64,000 bases of DNA from Chloracidobacterium sp. (GCA_016716365.1 JADJWM010000016.1:62001-126000); one strand, 5' to 3'. Shown: positions 1-9,859, counted from the first letter of the stretch. The notes: generated from the letters alone by a model not told the origin. Translations and numbers: made by a program.

Positions 1-4
1 TTTT

Positions 5-817
5 CTATCTATGGCGATGTATCCTTTCGTACACGATCGACGAAACCAGGACAAGCAGCAAAAGCGCGGCCATTCCGTCGATCCCCCAATACTTGAGCAA
101 CGCGATCTCCTGTCCATTGTTATATGTCCAGGACGGTTTGTTCGTCAGCGCCCACATCAAAATCTGGGCGAATCCGCCGAACGCCGCCAGCGAGATCAGT
201 GCGGCGGCGTAGGCCCCCCGCCGCAGCATCGCCGAGATCTCGTTCGGGATAAAGGCGATGAAATGGAAGACCACCATCGGGAGCCTTGAAATATCGCTCA
301 TTAGCGTCTTGCTTTCCGACTCACCGACGATCATCACTCCCCGCCGCATCGCAAAAAGCGTGAAGAGGGCCGAGATGATCGAGACGGAGACCGACCGCAG
401 GATGGCCTCGTCCGTCCGGGCGCTCGTCCCTGTCAGGTAGCCGAAGCCGGCCTGAAGAAGGAACTCAAGCAGATGGCTGACGAGCGGGACGATCATCAGA
501 AGGGAGAAGAGGGCCTTCCACGGCGGTTCGACCCGCCGGAACGTCTGTACCATCGCCCCGCTGATGCCGGCGAAAAAGAAGCGAAAGATGAACTGGATAG
601 TGGCGGCCCCGATCGCAAGGCGCAGGGATTCTTTGCCGATCAGATAAGTGGCCAGAAAGATGGGTGCACGGAGGATGCCGCTTAGTATGGCGCCCTTGTA
701 GTTCCAATACTTGATAAAAAGAGAGGGGTCGCGAGCCAAGCCCAGCCAGGCTTCCGAAATAGTGTGTGCCGGGGCAGGGGCCGGCCGCGGGTTTTCGTCA
801 AGGACCATCTCTTTCAT
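5..817 (-). CDS. Multi-pass membrane protein of unknown function
   Basis: Complete 270-residue protein, TAG stop at 5-7. I do not recognise the family. It has about six hydrophobic stretches (roughly residues 42-62, 66-88, 102-122, 143-160, 205-227 and 246-263) with basic residues between them, so it is an inner-membrane protein, ending in a short basic tail (YERIHRHR). Its ATG overlaps the TGA of the upstream glycosyltransferase in an ATGA arrangement (814-817), which implies translational coupling in one operon. A role in lipid or envelope glycan assembly with that transferase is only an inference from position. Confidence 0.75.
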   Translation of the reverse strand: MKEMVLDENPRPAPAPAHTISEAWLGLARDPSLFIKYWNYKGAILSGILRAPIFLATYLIGKESLRLAIGAATIQFIFRFFFAGISGAMVQTFRRVEPPWKALFSLLMIVPLVSHLLEFLLQAGFGYLTGTSARTDEAILRSVSVSIISALFTLFAMRRGVMIVGESESKTLMSDISRLPMVVFHFIAFIPNEISAMLRRGAYAAALISLAAFGGFAQILMWALTNKPSWTYNNGQEIALLKYWGIDGMAALLLLVLVSSIVYERIHRHR

Positions 818-2037
818 ATCCGACCCTGCGACGCCGACGAGGCATTCCTCGCCGCATTTCGCCTGAGCTCGGCGATCCTGATCGACTCCCTATAGGCGGC
901 ATAGACACCCTCAAAGATGGAGTTCCAGGACTTGGACATCGCCGATTCACGTGCCCTTGACCTCATAGTGCCGAGTTTATCAGCGTCACTCATTAGCAAG
1001 GAGGTGAACTGAACAAACTCGTCGATGTTCCTCGCAACGAAACCGCTATCATCGTGCTCGATCAGATACTTAGGGCCGCCCTTGTCCGAGACGATCGGCA
1101 CAACGCCGGAGGCTGCGGCCTCCTGGGCAACATTCCCAAAGGCGTCGGTCTCCGACGGGAAGAGGAAAATATCCATGTTCGCGTAAGCCTCGGACAGCTT
1201 TTCGCCCTCGAGGAATCCCGTGAACCGCGCATTCTTCAGGTTCCGCTCCAGGTGATCTCGTTCCGATCCTTCGCCTACGACGAGGAACTCAAAGTTCGTG
1301 AAACCCTGCGCGATCAGTTGTTTCTCGATCTCGACCAATGCCCGGACGTTCTTTTCGGCCCTGAGCCGGCCGACCGAGCCGAGCCGTATCTTGCCGTCGG
1401 AAACGGTACGGTATTTCGGCGAGAAACGTTCCGGATCAACGCCGCGGCCCATCAGGAACGAAGATCGCTCGGTGCCTTTGCCGAGAAGGTCTACAAGCTC
1501 CTGGTTCGGTGCCAGCACGACCTTGGGCATCTTGTAGTAAAGCACGGCCCCGCTCAGGATCTTATCCTCGGCAAAGCCTACGATCCCGGACCGGATCTTT
1601 TGGGGCATGAATCGAAACAGTTTGTTCAGCCGCTGGGCGGCGAACTCGTGGACGTTCGTGTGCCAGGAGCCGACGAGCGGGATCTGGAGCTTCCAGGCTA
1701 TATAGGCCCCGACGATGCTCACGTCGTTCGGGCCGGTGATATGAATGACGTCCGGTTCGAATTTCAGGAGCTCGTCGAGAACAAGCTTTGTATGACGCTG
1801 GAAAAGCGGATCGTAGGCTAGTTCTTCGTCGAGCGGGAAAGATATCGGCGAGCGCTTTAGCGAATAATGGATAACCGAGCCGTTTTCCGTCCGTTCGGTC
1901 TTACGGCCGGCATGAAATACGAGAAAGGGGAGGCCGTTATCACGAGCATAGTCGGCCAGCCGCTTGCACGTCATCGCTGCCCCATTCACCTCAAGGTATG
2001 AATCGGGGAAAAAAGCAATTCGTAGGTCCTTGTTCAC
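814..2037 (-). CDS. Glycosyltransferase, GT4 family
   Basis: 407-residue GT-B fold glycosyltransferase that should transfer a sugar from a nucleotide donor to a lipid or glycan acceptor at the cytoplasmic membrane face. The N-terminal acceptor half carries a glycine-containing loop after residue 15 (EVNGAAMT) and the SWHTN motif near residue 125. The donor half begins near LGSVGRLRAEKN (about residue 220) and contains FPSETDAFGNVAQEAAASG near residues 293-311, the GT4 donor signature in which the first acidic residue of the E-x7-E pair is Asp298 and the second Glu306. It resembles the group containing mannosyl- and sulfoquinovosyl-transferases, but the substrate cannot be told. It lies 115 bp downstream of the PHP gene and is coupled to the membrane-protein gene. 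Confidence 0.92.
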   Translation of the reverse strand: MNKDLRIAFFPDSYLEVNGAAMTCKRLADYARDNGLPFLVFHAGRKTERTENGSVIHYSLKRSPISFPLDEELAYDPLFQRHTKLVLDELLKFEPDVIHITGPNDVSIVGAYIAWKLQIPLVGSWHTNVHEFAAQRLNKLFRFMPQKIRSGIVGFAEDKILSGAVLYYKMPKVVLAPNQELVDLLGKGTERSSFLMGRGVDPERFSPKYRTVSDGKIRLGSVGRLRAEKNVRALVEIEKQLIAQGFTNFEFLVVGEGSERDHLERNLKNARFTGFLEGEKLSEAYANMDIFLFPSETDAFGNVAQEAAASGVVPIVSDKGGPKYLIEHDDSGFVARNIDEFVQFTSLLMSDADKLGTMRSRARESAMSKSWNSIFEGVYAAYRESIRIAELRRNAARNASSASQGRI

Positions 2038-2152
2038 TTAAAGTACGAGAATATTTAAGAAGTACGAAAAAATAAAAGGCGGGTCGTCCCGCCCCTCGAA
2101 AACCAAAGATTGAGATCGTGCTGAGGCCAAACCCGAAGGCTTCGCGCGTTCG

Positions 2153-3379
2153 TTACGACGCGGCTTCAGACGAAAGGTCCGATCTGACCTCGTCCACGGC
2201 CGTCGATCCGACAACCATGTCTGCCAGGCTTTTCGGCACACGGTCCTTTCGCTTGCGGGCCAAACTGAAAACCGGGCGCATGCCCGGGCTGCCAAGAAAG
2301 CCGAGCGTCCAGATAGCGGCTCGAAGCCAGCGCGGACCGCCCAAACGCCATCCGTGGGATGCGAGCGAGCAGAGCCCTTTCTCGTCGCCGATGTCAAAAT
2401 ATACACGTTCAAACCACTTCTGCCGGCCGTCGCGAAAATCGGGGTAATGCTTGAGGATCTCCGAGAAGGACTGCATCTGTCTTGAATGAAGAGGATACCG
2501 GTATTCCGGCATCATGACGATCTCGCTTCGCTTGCCGACGCGGATCTCGTCGACAAACTCCTCGAAGGTCCCGGAATTGGTGAGGTTGATCACCGTGTTC
2601 GGCTTGCAGCCGTGCCGATCGCCGCCGGTGGCAAGTGGCATCCCGATGGATTCCGCCAATTCGATGACCCTCTTGTTCTCAGACCATGCCCGAAAGCCGT
2701 TGACCTCAAAAGCGTGGATCCAGTGTCCGTGACGTCGAATGAACTCATGCAGAAGGGCCTCATGACGTTCGGCTCCGACGAGCTCAATATCCCAGATCGG
2801 GTGATTGAGGATCACCAGAACGCCCGGCAGTTCGTTAAGCATCGCGAACATCTCGGTAAGCTTCTCGTCCGTGGGATCCTCGCCAAAGGTATAATCGAGA
2901 AGTGTCTTGGTCAGATCTACAGCCCTGTCCTTTGGCAGATTGTGAACGCCGACATGGAAGTAGCCATAGTCGAAAGGCACGGTCCACTCCAGCGATATCG
3001 GCGCCCGGTGGTTTTCCTCGTTTTGGTTCACTTCGATGCAGGCATCGATACTGTCGTGGTCGGTTACGGAGACGATCGCATCCAGGCCGGCCGTGTTGAT
3101 CTGATCTCGCTCGATATCGTAAACGTTTTGGCCCGAAAGCGGCGGAGACCAATAAGCTGTCGAAAAATCGATCCCGCGGCCTTCCTTTTCCTTATATTTG
3201 TCTCGCTCCTTTCTCCAAAAATAGGAGATGATCGGCATCCGATCGGCATAGTGCGGAAGAAAATCAAGCATTTCCTTCGAATGCTCGGTATGGCAATGCA
3301 TGGAGACGCCCGTCTTTGCTTTTGACGAGAGGTCTTCCGCCTTCGATGCGATGTGATATCGGTTCCGCTTTCGGTTCAT
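2153..3379 (-). CDS. PHP-domain metal-dependent phosphoesterase
   Basis: 408-residue protein of the PHP (polymerase and histidinol phosphatase) superfamily. Metal ligands are visible in order: MHCHTEH (His28, His30), VTDHDS (Asp107-His108-Asp109), LEW with Glu131, NHP, and GGDRHG towards the C-terminus. Such proteins hydrolyse phosphate esters with two or three divalent metals. There is no signal peptide, so it should be cytoplasmic. About 35 residues separate the HxH motif from the next conserved block and include a basic stretch (WRKERDKYKEKEG), longer than in small PHP domains. It is the first gene of the leftward operon with the GT4 transferase, so the substrate may be a sugar or lipid phosphate (inference). 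Confidence 0.86.
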   Translation of the reverse strand: MNRKRNRYHIASKAEDLSSKAKTGVSMHCHTEHSKEMLDFLPHYADRMPIISYFWRKERDKYKEKEGRGIDFSTAYWSPPLSGQNVYDIERDQINTAGLDAIVSVTDHDSIDACIEVNQNEENHRAPISLEWTVPFDYGYFHVGVHNLPKDRAVDLTKTLLDYTFGEDPTDEKLTEMFAMLNELPGVLVILNHPIWDIELVGAERHEALLHEFIRRHGHWIHAFEVNGFRAWSENKRVIELAESIGMPLATGGDRHGCKPNTVINLTNSGTFEEFVDEIRVGKRSEIVMMPEYRYPLHSRQMQSFSEILKHYPDFRDGRQKWFERVYFDIGDEKGLCSLASHGWRLGGPRWLRAAIWTLGFLGSPGMRPVFSLARKRKDRVPKSLADMVVGSTAVDEVRSDLSSEAAS

Positions 3380-3641
3380 TGCACACTCCCGGGAGCCGGC
3401 TTACTAAACCCTATAACCTAGCAAATCGAGGTCAATAAGTAAATTCAACATCGGCCGCTCGACGGGGCTGCGTGATCTTGCGGGTTTGCTCCAATGCCAG
3501 CGGGCCCGGCGACCGCGGCTGCGGTACGGCAGATTTGACGGAAAATTGTTGACCGCGGTTGTCACAAATAAGCGTCTAACGGTGTATTAAGGTAGGAAAA
3601 GGCGAACAACGCACTATTATTTATTTAAGGAGATTATCTCA

Positions 3642-5573
3642 ATGAATTGGATCTTCACATTGGTCTTTACCGGCCTGGCTGTTTCCTCCGGTTACGACGT
3701 TCACGAGCCGGCACGGACCCCTGCCGAACCTGCCGCACCCGCGGCCGTCAGGGTCCAGGACCCGGTCCAGGAAAGGATGCAGCAAACTTATCCTTTGAGC
3801 GCGAACGGACGCGTGAGCGTCTCTAACGTCAACGGATCCATCACGGTCGAAGCTTGGGACCGGAACGAGGTCCAACTAGAAGCGACGAAATCGGCTGAAT
3901 CAAAGGAAGCTCTCGACCGGGTTGAGATAAAGATCGATTCCAGGGCCGACTCGTTCAGTGTCAAAACCGACTACGAGACGTGGCGGCGGGATCAGGGCTG
4001 GAAGAACATGGGTAACATAAAGGTCGAGTTCCGGCTTTCAGTGCCCAGGACGGCGATCCTTGATGAGATCGAGACGGTCAACGGTTCGGTGAACGTATCT
4101 AACTTTACGAGATCGACCAAGGTGTCGGCGGTCAACGGGGACGTGACGGCGACGGACCTTCGTGGAGCCGCAAACCTCTCGACGGTCAACGGTGCGGTCA
4201 AAGCGGATTTCTCGAGTCTTGAACCCGGGTCGAAGATCTCCTTGAACACGGTCAACGGAAGCGCCGAACTTCGGATACCGTCTGACGCCAATGCGACGAT
4301 CAAAGCCGATTCGCTCAACGGTAATATCACCAACGATTTTGGCCTTTCGGTCCGAAAGGGCAGGTTCGTCGGCCGCGACATGCATGGCCGCGTCGGCACC
4401 GGCGACGTTCAGATCCGATTGGGCAGCGTGAACGGTCCGCTCTCCGTTCTCCGGAAGAACGACGGCCGGCCCGTGAACCCGGCGACCGACCTTCTTCCGC
4501 AAAAGGGCGACAACGACGATAACGACGATAACGACGACTGGGACCTGGACATCTCCTCGCGTGTCGATAACGAAAAGCTGAACAAGGATATTGGAGCGGC
4601 CGTCACGGCTTCGAATCGTGCCGCCGCCGAGGGCTTGAAAATAGCCCAGAGTGAACTGGTCAAGATCGCACCGGAGATCGACAAGATCCGGATCGACAGC
4701 CTTAAAGGCATCGAAAAGCTGGATAAGGAACTTATCAAGGTTGATAAGGAAAAGATCAAGAAAGTCGTTGAAGAGAGCATGAAAGAGCAGAAAGAGATGC
4801 TCGAACGGATCCGGAAGATCCGATGGTCGAGCGGAAACATGCTCATGGATAAGAAGTCAAATGCTTTCACCGTTAAGGGCATTCCAAGTGTGGATGTCGA
4901 AGCCAAAGGTGCGTCGGTACGCGTAAGGGGCTGGGCACGGCCGGATGTAAAGTATGTCCTGACCGAGAGCACCGCTTCGCGCAATCGAACTCCCATCGAC
5001 GTCGCCGAATCGGTGAACGGTGATTCCGTGGCCCTGAAGGTACTCAATAATGAGAGAGCGTCGCGCGACATGTTCTTTCTCGGCAATACCGACTCGGTAC
5101 GGATCGAGGTCTTTGTGCCCCACAGATCGAACCTGAAGATCCGTTCGAACGGTGAGATCCGCCTGGAAGAGATAAAGGGCGAGATCGATCTGACCGGCGT
5201 CGATGAAAGCATCGACGTCCGCGACGTCGAAGGCAAGCTGAAATTGACGGCGATGGACGGTTTTGTCCGGGTTATCGGCTTCAACGGTGAATTGGAGACC
5301 CAGACGGTTGACGGCGATGTGTTTATAGAGGGCAAGTTTTCGAAGCTGACGGGAAAGACCGAAAATGGCGCTTTTGTCGTGACCGTGCCGGACACGATCA
5401 GTGCCGACGTCTTCTCCAACGCTGACGTGATCGCAACAGAAGATCTCGCCGATCCCGAAAGGCTGGGCGACGGCCAGTGGCGTTTCGGTTCGGGCGGGCC
5501 GAAGTTCGATCTGAACGTAGGCGACGGTTCGGTCCTGTTCCGCGGGGCCGCGGCTCTTGCCGACACTAAATAA
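3642..5573 (+). CDS. DUF4097-type secreted or surface beta-repeat protein
   Basis: 643 residues with a hydrophobic N-terminal leader and a good ribosome-binding site (AAGGAG at 3627-3632, 9 nt before the ATG). Two DUF4097 (putative adhesin) beta-strand domains are present. The first (about residues 45-270) shows a regular ladder of VNGS/VNGD/VNGA turns, seven copies roughly 20 residues apart, typical of a right-handed beta-helix. The second covers about 410-635. Between them are an acidic linker of repeated DND (about residues 288-299) and a charged, Lys/Glu-rich helical segment (about 330-395) that looks like a coiled coil. No enzyme motif is seen. Related proteins are often encoded near anti-sigma factors, but none is nearby here. 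Confidence 0.86.
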   Translation: MNWIFTLVFTGLAVSSGYDVHEPARTPAEPAAPAAVRVQDPVQERMQQTYPLSANGRVSVSNVNGSITVEAWDRNEVQLEATKSAESKEALDRVEIKIDSRADSFSVKTDYETWRRDQGWKNMGNIKVEFRLSVPRTAILDEIETVNGSVNVSNFTRSTKVSAVNGDVTATDLRGAANLSTVNGAVKADFSSLEPGSKISLNTVNGSAELRIPSDANATIKADSLNGNITNDFGLSVRKGRFVGRDMHGRVGTGDVQIRLGSVNGPLSVLRKNDGRPVNPATDLLPQKGDNDDNDDNDDWDLDISSRVDNEKLNKDIGAAVTASNRAAAEGLKIAQSELVKIAPEIDKIRIDSLKGIEKLDKELIKVDKEKIKKVVEESMKEQKEMLERIRKIRWSSGNMLMDKKSNAFTVKGIPSVDVEAKGASVRVRGWARPDVKYVLTESTASRNRTPIDVAESVNGDSVALKVLNNERASRDMFFLGNTDSVRIEVFVPHRSNLKIRSNGEIRLEEIKGEIDLTGVDESIDVRDVEGKLKLTAMDGFVRVIGFNGELETQTVDGDVFIEGKFSKLTGKTENGAFVVTVPDTISADVFSNADVIATEDLADPERLGDGQWRFGSGGPKFDLNVGDGSVLFRGAAALADTK

Positions 5574-5917
5574 ATAGGTAGAGCTCCGGCGATTTGCCGG
5601 CCGCTTTGTTGAAACTTTCTGACCCGACAGCCGTTTTAGTCAATGGTTCGGGTCAAAAGGTCAGGTTCAAATTCGGTAAGCTGCCGCATCCGGTCTTTTT
5701 TACCGGCGGCAATCCGGAGCCTGTTCAGTCCCAGTGGCGGTGTTTTGTGGACTACTTAAATTCATACTTCCGTTCTATCTGCTCACCCGCCAGGCCAACA
5801 ATTTATTCGTTATCTAATTCTTATTCGCGATCGGCGAAGTACAGCAGATCGCATCGCTGAAATTTATTTATTCCGGGCCGGCCTATGGAATTCTTGGCCG
5901 AACCCACAGGTGCAGTC
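5574..5917. other. Gene-free spacer
   Basis: No supported gene. A small CCGGC/GCCGG hairpin lies just after the upstream stop (about 5586-5600) but has no T-run. A second short inverted repeat, CCGGT/ACCGG, flanks a T-rich loop near 5690-5705. An 88-codon open frame at 5594 needs a TTG start, has no ribosome-binding site and reads as low-quality sequence, so I leave it out. Confidence 0.5.
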
Positions 5918-8458
5918 ATGAAAAAAGCACTGATCCTATTTGTCTTTCTATTAATTCCGATCAACGCTCTGTCTCAGCCGGATACCAAGGAAGCCGTGGC
6001 CGTAAAAAAGAACGGCGGATCGGGTGACGTGGTCGAGATGACCAAGGTCCCCAAAAAGGCGGGGCCTGAGGTTCCGGCCGAAAAATTGCGTCCGCAGGTT
6101 GTGCCGCTGATCGGTTCGGCAATAGCCATCGACGGCCGGCCGGATGAGGAGGCCTGGAAGACGGCGGTCGTCCTCAAAGATTTCTACCAAACATATCCGG
6201 GGGACAATACAGAGCCCTCGAAACCCACGGAAGTCCTTCTGATGTACGACGAAAAGCACCTGTACATCGCATTCAAATGCTGGGACGAAAAGGACAAGGT
6301 CCGTGCCACGGTGGCCCGCCGCGATAACGTCTTTGGCGAGGATAACGTTCGGGTCTGGCTCGACACCTATAATGATCAGAGACGGGCTTACGTGCTAGGA
6401 TTCAATCCCCTCGGCATTCAGCAGGACGGTATGTACACCGAAGGTTCGGGTGCCGATTTTTCGGTTGATATCGAGATGACCTCGAAAGGCGTCATCGAAG
6501 ATTGGGGATGGTCGGTGGAGGTTCAGATCCCTTTTAAATCGCTTCGATATTCGGCCGGAAAAGGAAAGTTGTGGGGTTTTAACGCGGCCCGGAACATCGA
6601 CCGATTCAACGACGAATTCGACCAATGGCTGCCCGACGACCGAAACGTTTCAGGTTTCCTGGTCAAGCATGGAAAGATCACGGGGCTCGACGAGATAAAA
6701 TACGAACGAACATTAGAGATAGTGCCGAGCATCACCGTCAGCCAGACCGGCCGCCGCACCCGCGTCTTCCCGACAACACCGCAGAATCCCGACCGGTTCG
6801 TCAACGGCCCGGTTGAGCAAGACATCGGATTCACGGTCAAATATACGCTTTCGCCGAACATCACCCTGGATGCGGCGTACAATCCGGATTTCGCCGAGAT
6901 CGAGGCCGACGCACCAGTCGTCACGGCCAATCAGCGATTTCCCATATTCTTCCAGGAGAAACGTCCGTTCTTTCTAGAAGGTGCCGAGATCTTCAGCTCG
7001 CCGCTCAGGATCTTTAATTCGAGGGCGATCGTGGATCCGGATTTCGCGGCCAAACTGACGGGAAAGATCGGACGCACGTCTTTCGGCTTTCTCGCCGCTT
7101 CGGACAAGGCACCCGGCAATTACAGCGAAGACGAACGGAATAATATTAATCTTCAGCCTCGGATCAGCGAATTCCTCGACCGCAATGCGTCATTCGCGGT
7201 TCTGCGGGTCAAGCGCGACGTCGGCAAAGAGAACCAGCTGGGGTTTTTTGCAACATACCGGGATTTTCCCGAACAAAAGAATATGGTCGCCGCCATCGAC
7301 GGCCGGTTCAAACTAACCCCTCGGATGACGTCATCGTTTCAGCTTGCGGCCACAAACTCAAGGCGGTGCTTCTTCGACCCGGTGTTCGAGCCGACTTTGA
7401 ATGTTACCCAGGCGCAGCGTAACCGCGAACTATGCGGCACGGGCACTTTCGATCCGATCGTCAATCAGACCGACCCGAACTCGCTTAACGGCCTATCCAG
7501 CACTTACAACCGCTACCGGACCGGAAACGGGATCGGTTATTACGCGAATCTGGATTACACGACCGACCGCCATGGCTTCTTTGCCGAGGTGGGCGGGCAG
7601 AGCACGGATTATCGAACGGATGCGGGTTTTACGCGGCGGACGAATACGAACTTCGGTTTCTTCTATAACCGTTTCAGCACAAAGTCGAACCCGAAAGCAA
7701 AGATCATCCGAGCCAGTTGGGGCCAGTTCACAGGCATCAACTATGACTGGCAGGGCCGTATCCAAAGAAACAATTACGGGACGAATTTTGAACTGAGCCT
7801 CGCGAAGAGTATGTTCGTGTTCTTTGAGACCGGAACCTTCTTCGAGAGGATCTACGAAGAGGAATTCGGGTTGAAGCGGACACCGACCCGGCCGCAGGGC
7901 ACCTTTTTCGGTGAGCCAACGCGGTCCACCTGGGTGCAGTATGCGTCAGCCAATCTGAACCAGAATCTTAATAAGCAGTTCAATTACGGCTTTTTCGTCG
8001 GCATGATGAGAAACGCCTTTGACTTCTTTTATTTTGAGCCGAACGGGATGCAGAATCCCGGCCCGGGGTTCCAGTTCGACGCACAGGTCTGGTTCGGTTA
8101 CCGGCCGATCGACGCGCTCCGCTTTTCGGGTACATATACGAAGGCTCGAATGGTCCGGAATGATAACAAGGTCCGTTCATTTGACTCGGACATTGTCAGC
8201 GTGAGTTCTACATACCAATTCACGCGGTTCATCTTTACCCGCGTGCGTGTCGATTACGACGGGACGAGTAAGAATACCGCCGGTCAGGTCCTCTTCGGTT
8301 GGAACCCGACGCCCGGAAAGGCTCTTTACGTCGGGTACAACGATAATTTCAACTACAGCGGGTTCAACCCGTATACGGGGCTGCGTGAACAGGGTTTTGA
8401 AAGAAATTCGCGGACGTTCTTTATCCGCATGTCTTACCTGTTCCGGAAAAGCCTCTAA
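5918..8458 (+). CDS. DUF5916 outer-membrane protein with CBM9-like domain
   Basis: 846 residues from the ATG at 5918, chosen over the in-frame ATG at 5885 because it begins directly with a signal peptide (MKKALILFVFLLIPINALSQ). Residues about 60-240 form a CBM9-like sugar-binding domain (IDGRPDEEAW, then YDEKHLYIAFKCWDE). The rest is the DUF5916 region: many alternating aromatic strands, such as FFLEGAEIF and RPFF, and a C-terminal end in FIRMSYLFRKSL, as expected for an outer-membrane beta-barrel. The family is common in Acidobacteriota and Bacteroidota and usually stands alone. A role in uptake or binding of glycans or peptides is possible but unproven. A strong terminator follows. Confidence 0.86.
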   Translation: MKKALILFVFLLIPINALSQPDTKEAVAVKKNGGSGDVVEMTKVPKKAGPEVPAEKLRPQVVPLIGSAIAIDGRPDEEAWKTAVVLKDFYQTYPGDNTEPSKPTEVLLMYDEKHLYIAFKCWDEKDKVRATVARRDNVFGEDNVRVWLDTYNDQRRAYVLGFNPLGIQQDGMYTEGSGADFSVDIEMTSKGVIEDWGWSVEVQIPFKSLRYSAGKGKLWGFNAARNIDRFNDEFDQWLPDDRNVSGFLVKHGKITGLDEIKYERTLEIVPSITVSQTGRRTRVFPTTPQNPDRFVNGPVEQDIGFTVKYTLSPNITLDAAYNPDFAEIEADAPVVTANQRFPIFFQEKRPFFLEGAEIFSSPLRIFNSRAIVDPDFAAKLTGKIGRTSFGFLAASDKAPGNYSEDERNNINLQPRISEFLDRNASFAVLRVKRDVGKENQLGFFATYRDFPEQKNMVAAIDGRFKLTPRMTSSFQLAATNSRRCFFDPVFEPTLNVTQAQRNRELCGTGTFDPIVNQTDPNSLNGLSSTYNRYRTGNGIGYYANLDYTTDRHGFFAEVGGQSTDYRTDAGFTRRTNTNFGFFYNRFSTKSNPKAKIIRASWGQFTGINYDWQGRIQRNNYGTNFELSLAKSMFVFFETGTFFERIYEEEFGLKRTPTRPQGTFFGEPTRSTWVQYASANLNQNLNKQFNYGFFVGMMRNAFDFFYFEPNGMQNPGPGFQFDAQVWFGYRPIDALRFSGTYTKARMVRNDNKVRSFDSDIVSVSSTYQFTRFIFTRVRVDYDGTSKNTAGQVLFGWNPTPGKALYVGYNDNFNYSGFNPYTGLREQGFERNSRTFFIRMSYLFRKSL

Positions 8459-8489
8459 AGTTTCTTGTTCCTCCTCCTGAGGGAAACTG

Positions 8490-8522
8490 GGCAGCGGGTC
8501 GCGGGGATCCGCTGCCGTTTTT
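8490..8522 (+). terminator. Rho-independent terminator after the DUF5916 gene
   Basis: Perfect 8-bp stem GGCAGCGG (8490-8497) / CCGCTGCC (8509-8516) followed by GTTTTT, 31 bp after the stop codon. Confidence 0.85.
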
Positions 8523-8637
8523 GCGTTCTTTAAGCTAATGCATAAAATCACTTGTAATTTCTTAAGCAGTTGTGTATAAATAATGCCGGCATACGTATTT
8601 CTCCCGTCGCAATCCATACCTCAAAGGAGAATTCAAG

Positions 8638-9771
8638 ATGATAATCCGAAGAATAATGGCGGTCTCGCTTAGTCTTTTGCTGGCCCTCGTATCATTTGCG
8701 GCACTGCCGACCGCTGCCTACGGCCAGGATTCAAAGGTGGCCCTTCAGAGGGGTTACCGGACCGGGTATTCGGACGGCTACATGGCCGGATACCGCGATT
8801 CGCTCGACCGGGCCGCGAACGATTTTGCCCGCCATGCCGAATATGACAGGGCGGACAGGGCGTTCAGCAATGAATATGGTTCGCTGGATGATTACCGTGA
8901 CGGTTACCGGCAGGGCTTCGAGACCGGCTATGGTGCCGGGTATGGGAAGCGCTCGTTCGAGGCGAAGATCCCCGACCAGCTCGGGCGCCGCGGCCTTGAG
9001 AATACGGCCGTGAATACGCCGCAGCGAGATGCCGGCGTCCCGACGCCCGAAACATCCGTTTCGGACAACGTGCCGATCCAGCCTACCGTTAGGCCGATCG
9101 AAACCACCGACCGCACATATTCCGAAAGCGACCGCACCGCCGCGACACCTATAACGCAGCCTTCGACGCCGGCTGCGGCGACGAGCCCCGGGAGCACCGT
9201 AAAAACGACCTTTACACCGGTCAGCGATGCGGTGATCATCATTCCCGCGGGCACCGAGCTGATCCTGGAGCTTCACGAGGAAATATCGACCGAGACGGCC
9301 CGCGAAGGCGACCGTTTTACGGCCCGGATCATCTCGCCGACCGAGATCTCGGGTGCCGCGATCGAAGGCCGCATCACCCGGATCACAAGGCCAGGGAGGA
9401 TCAAACGCCGGTCCGAGATCCAGCTCTCCTTTAACCGCATCATTCTCACCCACGACCGCTGGAGCAATTTCGACGCACTGCTCGTTGAGGCTCTCCCGGC
9501 CAAGGGCGACAACGTAAAGCGGGTCGATAACGAGGGGCTGGCCCAGGGCGACCGGCCGTACAAAGGCGACCTGACCAAGATCGGCGCAGCGACCGGGACC
9601 GGCCTGACCGTCGGGGCGATCGCCGGCGGGCCCGTAGGGGCTGCCGTCGGGGCCGGCGTGGGGGCCGCTTTCGGGGTCGGGGCCGTCGTTGTCGAACGCG
9701 GCAAGCACATCAATCTTCGCAAATCCCAACAGCTTCGTGTCCGTACCTCTTACGAGACACAGATCAGGTAG
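8638..9771 (+). CDS. Secreted glycine-zipper protein with YGY/YRDGY repeats
   Basis: 377 residues, with a strong ribosome-binding site (AAAGGAG, 8623-8629) and a signal peptide cleaved near AYGQ (about residue 30). Residues 38-105 hold repeated GYxxGYxDGYxxGY-type Tyr/Gly motifs. A Pro/Thr-rich linker follows (about 125-195), then a beta-rich domain (about 200-300) beginning IIIPAGTELILELHEEIST, which resembles TrbI/VirB10-like or pilus-assembly barrel folds, and a glycine zipper (about 318-350, GAIAGGPVGAAVGAGVGAA) that could insert in a membrane. It is a probable envelope or surface protein with no enzymatic motif. I do not recognise a named family for the whole protein. Confidence 0.8.
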   Translation: MIIRRIMAVSLSLLLALVSFAALPTAAYGQDSKVALQRGYRTGYSDGYMAGYRDSLDRAANDFARHAEYDRADRAFSNEYGSLDDYRDGYRQGFETGYGAGYGKRSFEAKIPDQLGRRGLENTAVNTPQRDAGVPTPETSVSDNVPIQPTVRPIETTDRTYSESDRTAATPITQPSTPAAATSPGSTVKTTFTPVSDAVIIIPAGTELILELHEEISTETAREGDRFTARIISPTEISGAAIEGRITRITRPGRIKRRSEIQLSFNRIILTHDRWSNFDALLVEALPAKGDNVKRVDNEGLAQGDRPYKGDLTKIGAATGTGLTVGAIAGGPVGAAVGAGVGAAFGVGAVVVERGKHINLRKSQQLRVRTSYETQIR

Positions 9772-9818
9772 CAGTTGCCCGCCGCAGGCAGCATTCTCGG
9801 CTGATTTAATAGAGAAGA

Positions 9819-9859
9819 CCGGTCCGCAAAGCTCTTCGGCAATGGGCTTTGCGGGCCGG
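9819..9859 (+). terminator. Long hairpin downstream of the glycine-zipper gene
   Basis: A 14-bp stem with one G·T wobble: CCGGTCCGCAAAGC (9819-9832) and GCTTTGCGGGCCGG (9846-9859), loop of 13 nt. It lacks a T-run, so it may act as an mRNA-stabilising hairpin or a weak terminator. Confidence 0.5.

Noticed and set aside
4409..5566. 385-codon open frame antisense to the DUF4097 gene
   Set aside because: Exact shadow of a clearly coding frame with signal peptide and ribosome-binding site; Ser/Arg-rich composition typical of antisense frames.
5594..5860. Possible 88-residue protein
   Set aside because: TTG start, no ribosome-binding site, no protein-like pattern.
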